A stretch of 64,000 bases of DNA from Acipenser ruthenus. Its lineage: Eukaryota > Chordata > Actinopteri > Acipenseriformes > Acipenseridae. The position numbers and the translations under genes were made by a program. Positions 10,869 through 21,829 of the stretch are shown piece by piece. The stretch is from assembly GCF_902713425.1 (NCBI RefSeq), contig NC_081198.1:11723492-11787491 (forward strand), in the 5' to 3' direction. The number at the start of each line of letters is the position of its first letter. Position 1 is the first letter of the stretch. A model generated the notes under the pieces. That model saw only the letters and a list, made by a program, of their open reading frames with translations. It was not told the DNA's origin and made no database searches.

Positions 10869-13438
10869 TTATGAAGACTCCTTTTCAAGTGTGCTAATGA
10901 TAAACTCCCTGTTTGCCGAGACCCACTCAGAGAACCTCTGTATCTCGGGACACAGAGAGGAAGTAATTGCAGCGTTCGTTTTCTGGGCACCTTTTTTCCA
11001 GAATTCAAACATGTTGCCAAAATCCTGGGCTCCGGGGCCTTTATAATCCTCCACAAATGTTCTTACAGAAATCTGGAACCATAAAAAAAAAAAAAAAAAA
11101 CTGGGTAAAAAAGCATAACATTGAAATTCAGCATTATCAAACCTATTTTGATATCAATTTAATAATACAGTGCTCCCCCTTTATAAGACGGCCCGTTATA
11201 CTGCAGAACAGGTTATAGGCGGTACGGTCATGGCTCCCATTTGCCCCATAATGTCATTACACTAACACTAGTATTCTTGTTGTAAGGTGGAACACAAACA
11301 GCACGGTCTCTTTACTATGGCTCCCAGCTACTGCGTTATAAACTGTACGTTTTTAGATACATTAATAATTTATTTGTGTTATTGTTGTGTTTAATTTATT
11401 ATGAATCTGGGGAAGACTCATCCCAACTCTATGTGAACACAGATTTTTTTGAATATTTAAGGAAGGATTTAGAAACATGTCTTGTAAACAACACTTTATT
11501 TATGTATTATTGTTTCCATGTCTTACCCTTGAATCCTTAAACTGTTTGGGGTGCAGGTGCTTTGTTAGGATTGCTGCATACTCATCAATCCTCATCTTGT
11601 CAGCTGACAGCAGGCAGCTCTTTCTGATCCAGTTGTGGGGATGTTTAAGTATGGCTGTCACAATGGGACCAACTTGCTTGATGCTTATACTGTCCATGGC
11701 CGTTTCTCCCATAGGAATAGCTACCAACCAAACACAATGTTAACAAACTGGACACTCCTTCCAAAAGATGAGCACACTAAGAAATGTTCTAGTTTGAGTT
11801 TTAGGGTCAAATAATGTATACTACAGCCAACATATAAAACACATCTTAAAAGTGTTACTGAACAGGCTGTAGGGTTTAAAACACAATTAGTTACTTTCTC
11901 TAGATTTCTGCTTTTTATGTATTTGCAACATAATTGTGATTGTTTTGATATTTTTATTAACACAATCATCCCTAGTTTCATTTCACATCAGTTATGCATC
12001 GGGACTCTCTGTCAAAATGTCTTCTGAATTCATAACATTGGCAGCTTCAATCCAACCTGTTCAGTCAGTCATGCATATTCATAAACCTGTTCCTGCCCCA
12101 CTGTGAACCTGTGCTTGAGTGAGTAGGTAGGACAGGTGAACCAATCAAAGTCTTGATCTTTGGGAGAGGAGACCGGACCAATCAAATGTTTCTGATTGAA
12201 CAGCTTGGATTTTAGCAGTGAATTCAGAATTCAAAAAATAAATATGTGTGTATTACATTTTTGCAACCTTATAGACACAAACATATTCTTAAATATATAA
12301 CTAACATTCAATAAAGACTTTGACAGGAAGACCTGATAATAACTGGTCAAAACTGATTTATGACCAGGGATATGTTAATAAAAATATCAAAACAATCACA
12401 ATTATGTGGAAAAGGATATTGCAGGAATACGTACAACAAAGCAGAAAACTAGAGAAAGTAATGCATTGTGTTTTAAACCCTACAGCCTGTTCAGGACCAC
12501 TTTAATATACTGGAGAAGATTATGTTGGAGTAGAGAGATTATTTAATAAAAGAGGAACTGTTAATATAAAGACTTCACAACCTTAGCTGTAATGGGTCAG
12601 TATCATGATGAGAAGACTTTAAGCAGCATACAATACTGGAGCCTGCTTCCTTGCATTTTGAAAGCTGCAAAGCTGTTTTCCTAATTTTAAAGAAAAAAAA
12701 AACAAATACACACTAGGCCTAGATGTCTGTCTCATCTTACCTATCTTGTAGCAGTCAAGCCCAGCCTGTACTGGTTTGAAGGAAGTCAGGAAGTGCTCGT
12801 AATAGAAGGGAGTGATGAGCTCAGTCTTGGGCAGTGCGATTTCGTTCATGTAGTCGTTAATGCAGGCCTTGGCATCCATGTGTCTTGCTGGCAGACCATA
12901 CCTCCTGTGCACATGGTGGCTTCCCCGGAACACCAGGTGATTTATGTTGTTCTGTTTACAAGCATCAGCAATTCCATACCCTTGTTGAATCTCGCACTGC
13001 AAACAAACAAACAAAAGATTCCTTGATAAATCCTCTTGATCAAGCCAAGTAGAACATGGTGGATCCTTATAATATGGTGTAGAACAAAGTATGATGTTTT
13101 AAAGGGTTTTAGTTAGAAAAAAATTATGATAGCACTTGCACGTGATAGTGAATAGAATTCTTCTAAGGACAAGGTACCTGTAAGGGATCTGCGGCTGTGA
13201 AATCAGTACTCGTCACAGCAAAGCATTTGGCTGCTCCCTTTAAAGCTCCCTGAATGCTTGTTGAGTTGTTGAAGTCCACACCCACTGTCTCGGCCCCGGA
13301 CACCTGTAAACGCTGTGCCAAAGGGCTGCTAAGGTCCTGAACCACCACTCGCACCCTGAAAGTACCATCCTGAAGCAGAGCAACTGCAACACTGTGTCCT
13401 TCCTCCGCATCAGCACCGAACACTGTCACCGTGTCCAT
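10869..13438 (-). CDS. nmral1-like: NmrA-like family protein (NMRAL1/HSCARG type)
   Basis: Exons on the minus strand are 13178-13438, 12741-12996, 11527-11720 and 10869-11072. Phases (0, 1, 0) close exactly and give 304 residues, against about 299 in human NMRAL1. The start MDTVTVFGADAEEGHSVAVA is the Rossmann N-terminus, followed by LLQDGTFRVRVVVQD. Matching family segments follow: HLVFRGSHHVHRRYG, KACINDYMNEIALP, ETAMDSISIKQVGP, IDEYAAILTKHL and GAQDFGNMFEFW. NMRAL1 is a cytosolic NADP(H)-binding redox sensor related to short-chain dehydrogenases but without the catalytic Tyr motif. Here the GxxGxxG turn reads GADAEEG, with Ala at the second Gly, so dinucleotide binding may differ. It is divergent from NCF2, with about 1.56 kb between start codons. 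The family call is firm; orthology to NMRAL1 rather than a paralogue is open. Confidence 0.88.
11167..11350. repeat. Possible dispersed repeat with TTATA motifs
   Basis: Begins CAGTGCTCCCCCTTTATAAG and contains repeated GTTATA motifs (GTTATACTGC, GGTTATAGGC, GCGTTATAAAC). It looks like part of a DNA-transposon-derived repeat, but I cannot find matching terminal repeats. It lies in the last intron of the NmrA-like gene. Confidence 0.25.
11858..12494. repeat. Foldback inverted repeat in an intron
   Basis: Left arm 11858-11962 is the reverse complement of right arm 12372-12494, with high identity and one gap of about 18 bases in the left arm. Shared words include TTTAAAACACAATTAGTTAC-like, TTTCTCTAG and GTGATTGTTTTGATATTTTT. 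The arms are separated by about 410 bases. The whole structure lies in the second intron of the NmrA-like gene. It could be a foldback or MITE-like element, or a local inverted duplication. Confidence 0.7.
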
Positions 13439-13650
13439 AATCTAGAGGTAAAAACAGAAATACACAATAGAAATCAGGCACATTCACTCACATTAGTCAT
13501 TAGATTTACAATAAAAATAAAAAAAAAGATTTTAACCAGGGTTTATAAAAAGTGGAACCAAAAATTCCAATTATCACATTTTAAATAGCTTATCACCAAT
13601 TTAAAAAAAAGACGACATTTGTCAGGAATGTGGCAAAAGTAAAAAAAATA

Positions 13651-13660
<10 letters not shown>

Positions 13661-13692
<32 letters not shown>
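13661..13692. repeat. (AAT)n microsatellite
   Basis: About ten AAT units upstream of the NmrA-like start codon, in the divergent interval with NCF2. Confidence 0.85.
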
Positions 13693-13693
<1 letters not shown>

Positions 13694-14384
13694 TCAACAC
13701 TTACAAAGTCATATAACAATTCTTTTATTTTAGTGGTGAGTACTATGATATTGCCAAGAACAACTGTTGTAATTTTAATGGGACTGTTTCCTGACCAGAA
13801 TGAGATTTCCTGGAGACAAGCATTCTAATGTATCTGGGTTAAAATGGCCTGCTTAACGACAACACACATACCAATACATAACAAAATAGTGGCAATTGAA
13901 GATATTTATGGTCTGATCTTACAGAATGTTATCATGACTTCCCAAGAGATCTGTGTTTACCTTGATTTCTTTTCTTCTTCTCCTGCAATGCTTCCTCGGA
14001 TTCAGTTGATTTTCTCTACACACTTCTGTTGTCACTCTGCTTCCATGGTAACTCTCAAAGCAGAGTTACCTCCTCTTGGCAACTGATGGAAAAACTAGTC
14101 ATACATCTGACACAGTGGCTATTCAGGGTTACAGCACAATAACTGCCACAGCCTCATACTGCTTTTCTTCTCTTGGGGCTGATTGACTTTATGAAAACAG
14201 TATGTTCAGAAATGTAACATTTTTATGGATTCCTTTATCTTCTAAAGTTCATTAAAACACCAGTTATTCTTATTGTAAAGAGCCTTTGGGATGGAATGCC
14301 ATAGATATATGGCATTATATAAAAATAATTATGTTTTTTCCTCAAGATGTTACCTGCAGGAATTAGAGAACTGCAGTGAAGCGC
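13693..14384. other. Divergent interval between NmrA-like gene and NCF2, no gene seen
   Basis: No exon or named repeat is supported. An RFX-like half motif CTTCCATGGTAAC lies near 14040. The promoters of both flanking genes should lie within 13440-14996, but I cannot place a TSS. Confidence 0.3.
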
Positions 14385-14575
14385 TGTTGTGCACTTTATT
14401 AAACAAAAAACAAATAAACATGGCATGAGGGCCAAAGCAAAGGCCGAGCACTCACCTTTTATACATGTGGCCACTCCCCAATTAGCACCAATTACATTAT
14501 TGGGGAACGGCCACACCTGTGATTGCTGACAGGGATGGATTTAGCCCCATCCCTGCCAACCTTACATTCCCACAC
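14385..14575 (-). mobile_element. Solo-LTR-like fossil (retroelement remnant)
   Basis: On the minus strand the segment starts TGTGGGAATGTAAGG, carries a TATA box (TATAAAAGG) near the middle and an AATAAA near the end, and finishes in CTTCACTGCA. That TG...CA layout with promoter and poly(A) signal is typical of an LTR. No internal region flanks it, so it is an old solo copy. I found no clear target duplication, so the limits are approximate. Confidence 0.4.
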
Positions 14576-14996
14576 ACAAACAAACAAGATAGTATCGATT
14601 CTTGATAACAATTGATAAGAAGTGAAGGCTATGCAAAGGCATTGAAAAATGAAAAAGTGCAATAGTAATAGTAAGAGTAAGGCAAGAGAATACTGAAGAA
14701 ACGTTTCACCTACTTCAGATCATTCTAAGAACATCACATTTGCATTATACTGTGATGGTCATAATTAATCGTAATGGAACATTTCCACCAGACAGTTCAA
14801 ACAGTTAGTCTCAGCTGATCTTTTATGGCTTTCCTGTATGAAAAACGTGAGCATTAGGACATTTCCTGAAACCCTTGCCTCACAGGTCCTGTAAATGTAG
14901 TAACAGGATGACTGAGGAGGTTGTCATTCACCGTGTCAGTCTACTAATAGCAAGCTGTCCTGAAGCAGACCACATTCCCAGCCTAGATTCAGAACC

Positions 14997-17900
14997 ATGT
15001 CGCTGGTAGAGACCATCAGGCAATGGGATGAAGGAGTGGTTGCTGCAGACAAGAAGGACTGGCCCGCAGCCTTCCAAATTTTTTGTGAGATACAGGAGCC
15101 CAACTCCAAAATTTACTTTAACATCGGCTGCCTTTGCTTGATAACTGGAGACCTAAACGCAACTGAAAAGGTGAGTATTTTATTTGTTGTTGAAGTGCAG
15201 GGTAAACAGTAGTCACAGCTGAGTTCAGAAAGTAACAGGTTTGGATCCAGTGTAGTTTTGGAATCACTTCAGCATACTATACGAGTACCCAAGGTGCACA
15301 GGGGAAGCTTTGTTGTGTTTAAAGGGGAAGTATCAATGATATATATTTTTAAATGAACCACAGGTAAATGTAGTTGTTTTTGTTAATCGTTGATGTTGAA
15401 ATGGTTGTTAAGTAATATAGTCCCATCCCCTCATCTGTGAATTATTCACCAAAACCATGTAAGCATATTAATCATAACCAGAAACTGTTACTTACCTCAG
15501 TGTAAAGTGAAAGAGTTTTTTTATGTTTCAGTGGAGTAACACAAAAACAAATGCAAGTCATTATAAAAAGGGAAGTGAACGTACAATTCTAAAGTAAAAC
15601 TTTTAAGAAACTAAGGCAAGTAGACAAACTACTTTACTTTGTTCCTTTAAAATTTTACTACAAGACAGGTATAATGGCCCGTAACTCTCTCAGTACATTG
15701 AAAAAAAAAACAAATTAACACATGCTCTTTCTAAACTTATGCATGCATTTATGGTTGAAATGGTATGCTTGCATGAATGAGGGAAGGTTACACAAAGATA
15801 AGCAGTTAAAGGCAGTTACCGTGAATGTTTTTGCAAAACTAGCTTAATTTCAATGTCATGCTGCATTTCTGAACACAGTATTAGAGTTTTCTTTTCTCAT
15901 GGTGTAATTTATTAAATTCTGAGCTTCTTACCAGTTTTTACTGACTCATTTCTATTACCCACCGTCCTAGAAAATGGCCTCTTGATGTGAAAGTGTCTTG
16001 CACAGAGGCACGGCACTGTTTTCATCACTGCGGACAGGTGTCAAGGCTTTGTTTTCTCTCAATCACTACCGCTTTCCATTTTTCACAGGCCTTTGACAAC
16101 AGCATATGCAAGGACGAACATTTAGCTGTTGCCTTTTTCCAGAGGGGCATAACTTTTTACAAAAAACAAAAGTAAGTCAGTCAGATTTGTATTTCAGTTA
16201 AATACATACACGACTTGGTTTACTCCAAAAGAATTTCAAACGGAAGTTATGTTTTTATTTTTTTACATAATGAATTTTACCCTGATAACCTCTTAAGTGT
16301 ATCTGTCGAATGCTCCTCTGCTTGTTCTGTACTTGACCCACTTTCTAAGAGACAGTTTGCGGGTGATTTGTAAAGTACAGTAGTGGTTTGTTTCCATTTC
16401 ATTAGCATAACATTGGCAGTACATTCCCTGTCGCTTTCATGACAAGGTTTATTATTTGTGTCTGCCACAGATACAAGGAAGCACTAAGGGATTTTCAAAA
16501 AACCTTCCATGAACTTCGGGGGAACCAGCTGATAGACTACAAATTGCTTGGTCTGTGGTACAAACTGTATGCCTGTGAGGTATGTCTAAAGATAAATGAA
16601 ACATCTTTCCAAATTAAAATGTCGAGGTGCAAGAACATGCATTAGTATTACATTAGCTCATGAAAATGTTTTTAGTCTGTAAAGAGTATAGCCTTCATGG
16701 AGGATGAAGATGTACAACAAAGATATTACTGGTTAACATAAAGCATGGGTTAAGGAGTTAGACCAAAGGAAATCATAGAAATAACATGACTTTATCTTAT
16801 TAAATATATCTGGTTTAAATCATTATCATTAAATGAAACGGTTGTGGGGACACAAGTAAATCCAGCAGCTAAAACTGACTAACCACTCAGCTGATAACTC
16901 ATTTATTAATCAGCTTTTTCCAGACACCGTGATCTGCCTCCTAAAAATAGAAGAAAAAAAAAAACTACTGTGTTTTAAATGATTAAACCAAAATACAAAG
17001 AGGCAAAACAAATATGATCTTCAGGAGCTTACGTAAAGACTTTTAAACTGAGCATATTGTTAGTGCACCACTTTAATGATTTTTCTTCTGCTGCTCTCAG
17101 ACTGCTGAAGTAAATACATGGCCTTCCACAATAGCAGTTTGTATACCTCAATCCATTACACTTCAAATAAACAAGAAATGTAGTCACAAGGCAAGTCACC
17201 TATGCCTTACTTGTCTTTTTTAATATTTACAGTATTCACTAATTCTGACTACAACTTTTGCCTTAAAAAAAAAAACCCTAAATAGCTATGTTCTCCAGCA
17301 AGTAATAAAAATGTTCATTCTGGTCTTCCACCCAGGTCCTGCACAATGTGGCTCTGGCTCATGCACAGCTGAATGAATGGGAGAAGGCTGAGGAGAACCT
17401 GCTGAAGGCATTAAACCTGAAGATTGAGGCCAAGCACAGCCACATTGATCGGGCACTGGGATCCATTTTGGTAGGCATTCCCGCTTGGTTGATTCTGGAA
17501 CATTCAAGTCAGTATGCTAAATACATTCAGTCGGGTGTACCAAACAATGTGCCGAACACACTAGCAGAAAGATGAAATAAATCAGGCTTTACTTGTTTCT
17601 GTAACTTCCTCTTGTTCTCTTTAGAAACATAAGCTGTTTGATCTGGTGGAACTGCCCATGGGTGAGCTGTTCAGACCAAACAAACACCACGTGGCTCAGC
17701 TGGAGAAGAAGGACTACCTGGGCAAGGCCAAGGTGAGGGACTTGACTGCAAATTCCCCTGTCCCTTATGATGGGGGAAGATGTTTATTTTATTTTATTTG
17801 TTGCTTTTCATTTTGTCTGATCCAGCATTATTTCTTGTAGTGAAATGATATTCAATCAGCTTTTCTCGATAAGGATGGGTTATCTGATCTATAGCGAAAC

Positions 17901-20900
17901 TTCAGGACTGATAGTTAACTTATGATTTCGATTTCCAGAACCAGTGACTGCTGCAGGTAAATCTGGGAAATCACAGGGGGCAGAACCTCCCCCTTCCCAC
18001 ACAAAAGGATCTAGTATTGTCTTGCTTGACCACACTGAAAACAACAACAAAACTTCATATTGCATTTTCTACTCCTAGGTACTTGCTTCAGTCATCCATC
18101 AAGATGCATTCTCAGGATTTGCACCTCTTCAACCACAAGTAAGCTGTTTTGTGTATAGTTTGATCCTACTTTAAATCACAGGCATCTAGCACACTATAAA
18201 CTTCTCAACTTTGAGCCAGTTCACACTGCTTGATCAGAGCTTTAGTCATAGTGGAAACTGTTTCTATGTGGATATGTTGCACAGGCTTCAGAAAGACATT
18301 AGTAAGACAGATTCCAATTTCAATGACTACACTGGAACAAGGATTAACTAACATAAAAGGTCCATATAGTTTATTTGTACTTCTTGTCTAAAATAAATAT
18401 ATCTGAAATGTGCTTGTTTGCAGTGTCAATGTTCCTTATTACTCAAAATCTAAACAAGTGCAGTACTCATGCTAATTAGCATTTTGTTTTCTGACAAACA
18501 GGTTCAATCAGCCCCTCCCAGACCCAAAACACCAGAAATACGAAGGTAATTAAACAGCAGCTCAGGGGATCTGGGGAGCACCCCTGACCAGGGGAGGTAG
18601 TGGATAGTTTACCATTGTGTTCTTCAAACCAATCTGGATCGCCATGTGAACACTGTATGAGTAAGGTCAGCTCATATCCGCTTTACAACCGACACAAATT
18701 GATCCATTATTACAGTAAGTTATCCCGTGTTGTATTTTATGTAGTTAAACTTTAATGTGAGTCACGGGGAAACAATCAAATAAGGGAGGCTACACTGCCC
18801 CCTAGTGGATCAATCTTTTATAAATTTTATTTAAAATAAACCTGTAAAAAGTAAATCTAAACAACGACATCCAAGATTATTCAGCTCAATGTGCAAAATA
18901 TAAATAAATAAATGCTGCAAACTTATGGCTTCGATCTGCTGCTGTGCTCTATAGGGCGCTGGAAGGGGAGCCCCATCGCGTATGTTACGAGTTCTTCTCT
19001 GAAACAGCAAATGAGCTGTCACTGCTGCCAGGAAACATTGTCTTTGTGCTGCAGAAAGGGGCTGACAACTGGGCTACCGTGATCTTCAACGGGAAGGTAG
19101 GCACCCCCAATACAAAAATGTGAACTCATAAAAACAGTTATTTAGAGGTTTGTACAGCGCAAATGTGCTTTATTGTGTCTGTCCTATTCCCTCCTTAGAA
19201 AGGACTGGTTCCCTACAATTACTTGGAGCCTGTGGAACTTACACTAAGTTCAAAGAAAGGACAGGTAAAGTGTTGTTTCAGTTGGTTCACATATTTCAAC
19301 GTTTCAAAGGCTGACAAAATATATTATCCATACATTTTCTTTTTAAATTGCTCCGATTAATTTTCGATTTGTATCCCTCATTGGTTCAGGTAATTATGTA
19401 GAATCAGTTCTAACAAGGCTGCCAGAATCAAAAATCAAGTTCAACTATGAAACTAAAATAAGTTGAGTTTCCCCTGTGTTGTGTAGGAAACTAATCAGAG
19501 TGAAGATCTCCCAAAGCCACTAAAAGATGAACCGCCAGAAAGACCGGCAGGTAATCTGCAGTATTTATCATAATCAAATCATATGTATTGCATGTTTACC
19601 TATTTGAAAACTGACATGACAGTGCAACTAGGTTTGCACATATGTGAATAAATACTTATTGGTTTTCATTTAGTTTTAGACACCTCAATGCTAAATGCAA
19701 AGGACACTGAAGAATCAAGCGCCAAGGTATACTCATACAAGAATTCGTTTAAATCCAGTCTGCACTTAAACCTTAATTTTTTTTTGGGTAATTGAGATTT
19801 TAAGCAGTTATGCACAGGCTTGGGGTCAATAGAAATACCAATTACATTTTCATTTTAAACCTTTGGGATGATGTTCCAATCCATACAGAAACTATTATAC
19901 TTTTCTTGTGCAGGAGGGAGAACAGGAGGAATTAAAAACCTGCATTATTAAAGTGCATTTCACATATACAGTGACTATTCAAGTGAAGCCAGGACTCTCA
20001 TACAGCGACCTCTTAGAACAGGTCTGCAAGAAACTGCAACATCACCCCAGAGGAATAATCCTGAGGTAGGAGCTGCTATTTGGTATCATGTAATTTTACT
20101 TAAATAGGTACGTTTAAATGTAGTTAATTATAATATAGCAAACTGCTTTTTTTATTTATTTATTTTACCAGTAGTCCTGTTATTTAACACTAACCCAAAC
20201 ACAGCAATAGTTGTAATTCTGTATAACAGAGCTTTTTTTTTTTCTTTTTCTTAAAACAGATACAAGAAAAATAGCAGCAGTGAAAAAGTGTGTCTGGATG
20301 ATTCAGAAATGGAGATTGCATGGAGCCAAGCAAAAAAGGGACATTTTACCCTTTGGTGTGAGTTAACAGAGGCAAGTACAAAAAAAATGGCCCTGAAGAA
20401 GCAGAAACAGTTACTTTCTCATGAATTTAAGGGCATCATAATATAAAGGAACAGTTCTGCTTTTTTTTTTATTTTTTTATTTTTTTTTAAAGGTAAAGTA
20501 ATACTTAGGAATAAGAATGTATCACTTGATAGTGAAAGCATACCAATGGGTAAATTGTAAAATATTTTCCAGCAGTTCCTGTATTGTGTTGAAATAGATC
20601 ACCATCTTCTATATCTACAGCATTATTAATATTTGTAATTTGCAGAACAAAGAAAATTTGCCAAAAGAAGATCTCACCCAATTAGTTGCCCTTCATTGCT
20701 ATAAGGCCACACAGCCAGAGGATCTGGAGTTCCAAACAGGGGATATTATTACTCTCCTGTCAAAAGGTATGGCTTCAGGCCATTTTATCTTTTCTTAATT
20801 GTATTAAAAAAAAATCGATAAAATAAGATCCTTCATGGATCAAACCAAAACAGTAAATGCAAGTTTAGTATATATTTTATTACTTCTAAAATGTCAATGA

Positions 20901-21162
20901 TTTTAAGGACAGGTCTGAATCACAAAAAAGGGAGTGTTTTACTAGTGTAATAAAACTCATCAACTACAAACCATTAAAGGTTTAAAATCTTGCCGAGCTA
21001 AAAATTAACATTGCATCTAATAAAATAAAAACTGACAGATTTTCCAATGTATATTTCCCAACAGTAAATGAAGAATGGTTCGAAGGACAATGTAAAGGAA
21101 ACGTGGGTATCTTCCCAGCTGCTTTTGTTGAAGAATACATTAATGAAGACAGAATAATCTGA
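14997..21162 (+). CDS. ncf2: Neutrophil cytosol factor 2 (p67phox)
   Basis: Fifteen exons: 14997-15170, 16089-16171, 16471-16579, 17336-17470, 17625-17732, 18079-18138, 18502-18545, 18955-19096, 19199-19264, 19487-19550, 19674-19726, 19914-20065, 20260-20371, 20646-20766, 21065-21162. All phases close, giving 506 residues (human 526). TPR repeats (about 1-160) open with [20 protein letters not shown] and bind Rac-GTP. The following segment has [20 protein letters not shown], close to the human activation domain that regulates flavocytochrome b558. Then come a PxxP stretch [11 protein letters not shown]3-A (about 240-300), PB1 (about 349-432, [20 protein letters not shown]) for p40phox, and SH3-B (about 443-500, [15 protein letters not shown]) for the p47phox tail. 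Intron 13 uses a GC donor (GAG|GCAAGT). It is the cytosolic activator of NOX2. Not retained as a read-through isoform unless transcripts show it. Confidence 0.96.
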
Positions 21163-21385
21163 AACTGCTCAAGACCCCAACCCCCCACCCCAAGGACTGT
21201 TCCTTTGCATCTGTACACCGCAAGCGATATCTTTCTCCATATCCTATTAAACAGATTGAAACTTATAATATTGTACTCTAATCAGTGATTATCAATGTAT
21301 TATCTTTGCTGATGCTTTGTGCACTCCATGTACTTGTTTATTACTATACTGTATGAGAAATAAATACATATTGTTAATCATTTTG
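21163..21385 (+). other. ncf2: NCF2 3' UTR with poly(A) signals
   Basis: ATTAAA at 21246-21251 and AATAAA at 21359-21364 follow the stop codon. Either could end the transcript, giving a short 3' UTR of roughly 110-220 bases. Confidence 0.6.
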
Positions 21386-21732
21386 TTCTGAAAAATACAT
21401 GTATTTGATCCACTGTTACTCGTATACCATGTTGCAAGAATGAATGAGTGAAAAACCATATTGTCCTTGCGAGTACACACAGAAAAAGGGCCAGGTTTTC
21501 CATGACTATTTTTACTAAACTAGCCTATCAATACATAAAAAAAGCTACAAAATCCAATAACCCCAAAGTGGGGTTCAAATTAAATGTATAATTAGTATAA
21601 GACCAGGATGAAAATCTATCATGAACATATACACAGTCTACCTAGCTATTTCTACCTATTTTAAGGCTGAAGCTGAAATGTTGCAGCCAATTATTAAAAT
21701 AGTGAGTTTTCAGTTTTTGTCCATCTATAATC

Positions 21733-21734
<2 letters not shown>

Positions 21735-21809
<75 letters not shown>
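21735..21809. repeat. (TA)n microsatellite
   Basis: About 37 TA units between the convergent 3' ends of NCF2 and SMG7. Confidence 0.95.
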
Positions 21810-21814
<5 letters not shown>

Positions 21815-21829
21815 CAACACACACTTCGA

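Noticed and set aside
20372-20446. Reading NCF2 exon 13 straight through to a stop as the normal C-terminus
   Set aside because: The next two exons continue in phase and encode a canonical SH3-B domain, so splicing at the GC donor is the better model; read-through is kept only as a possible isoform.
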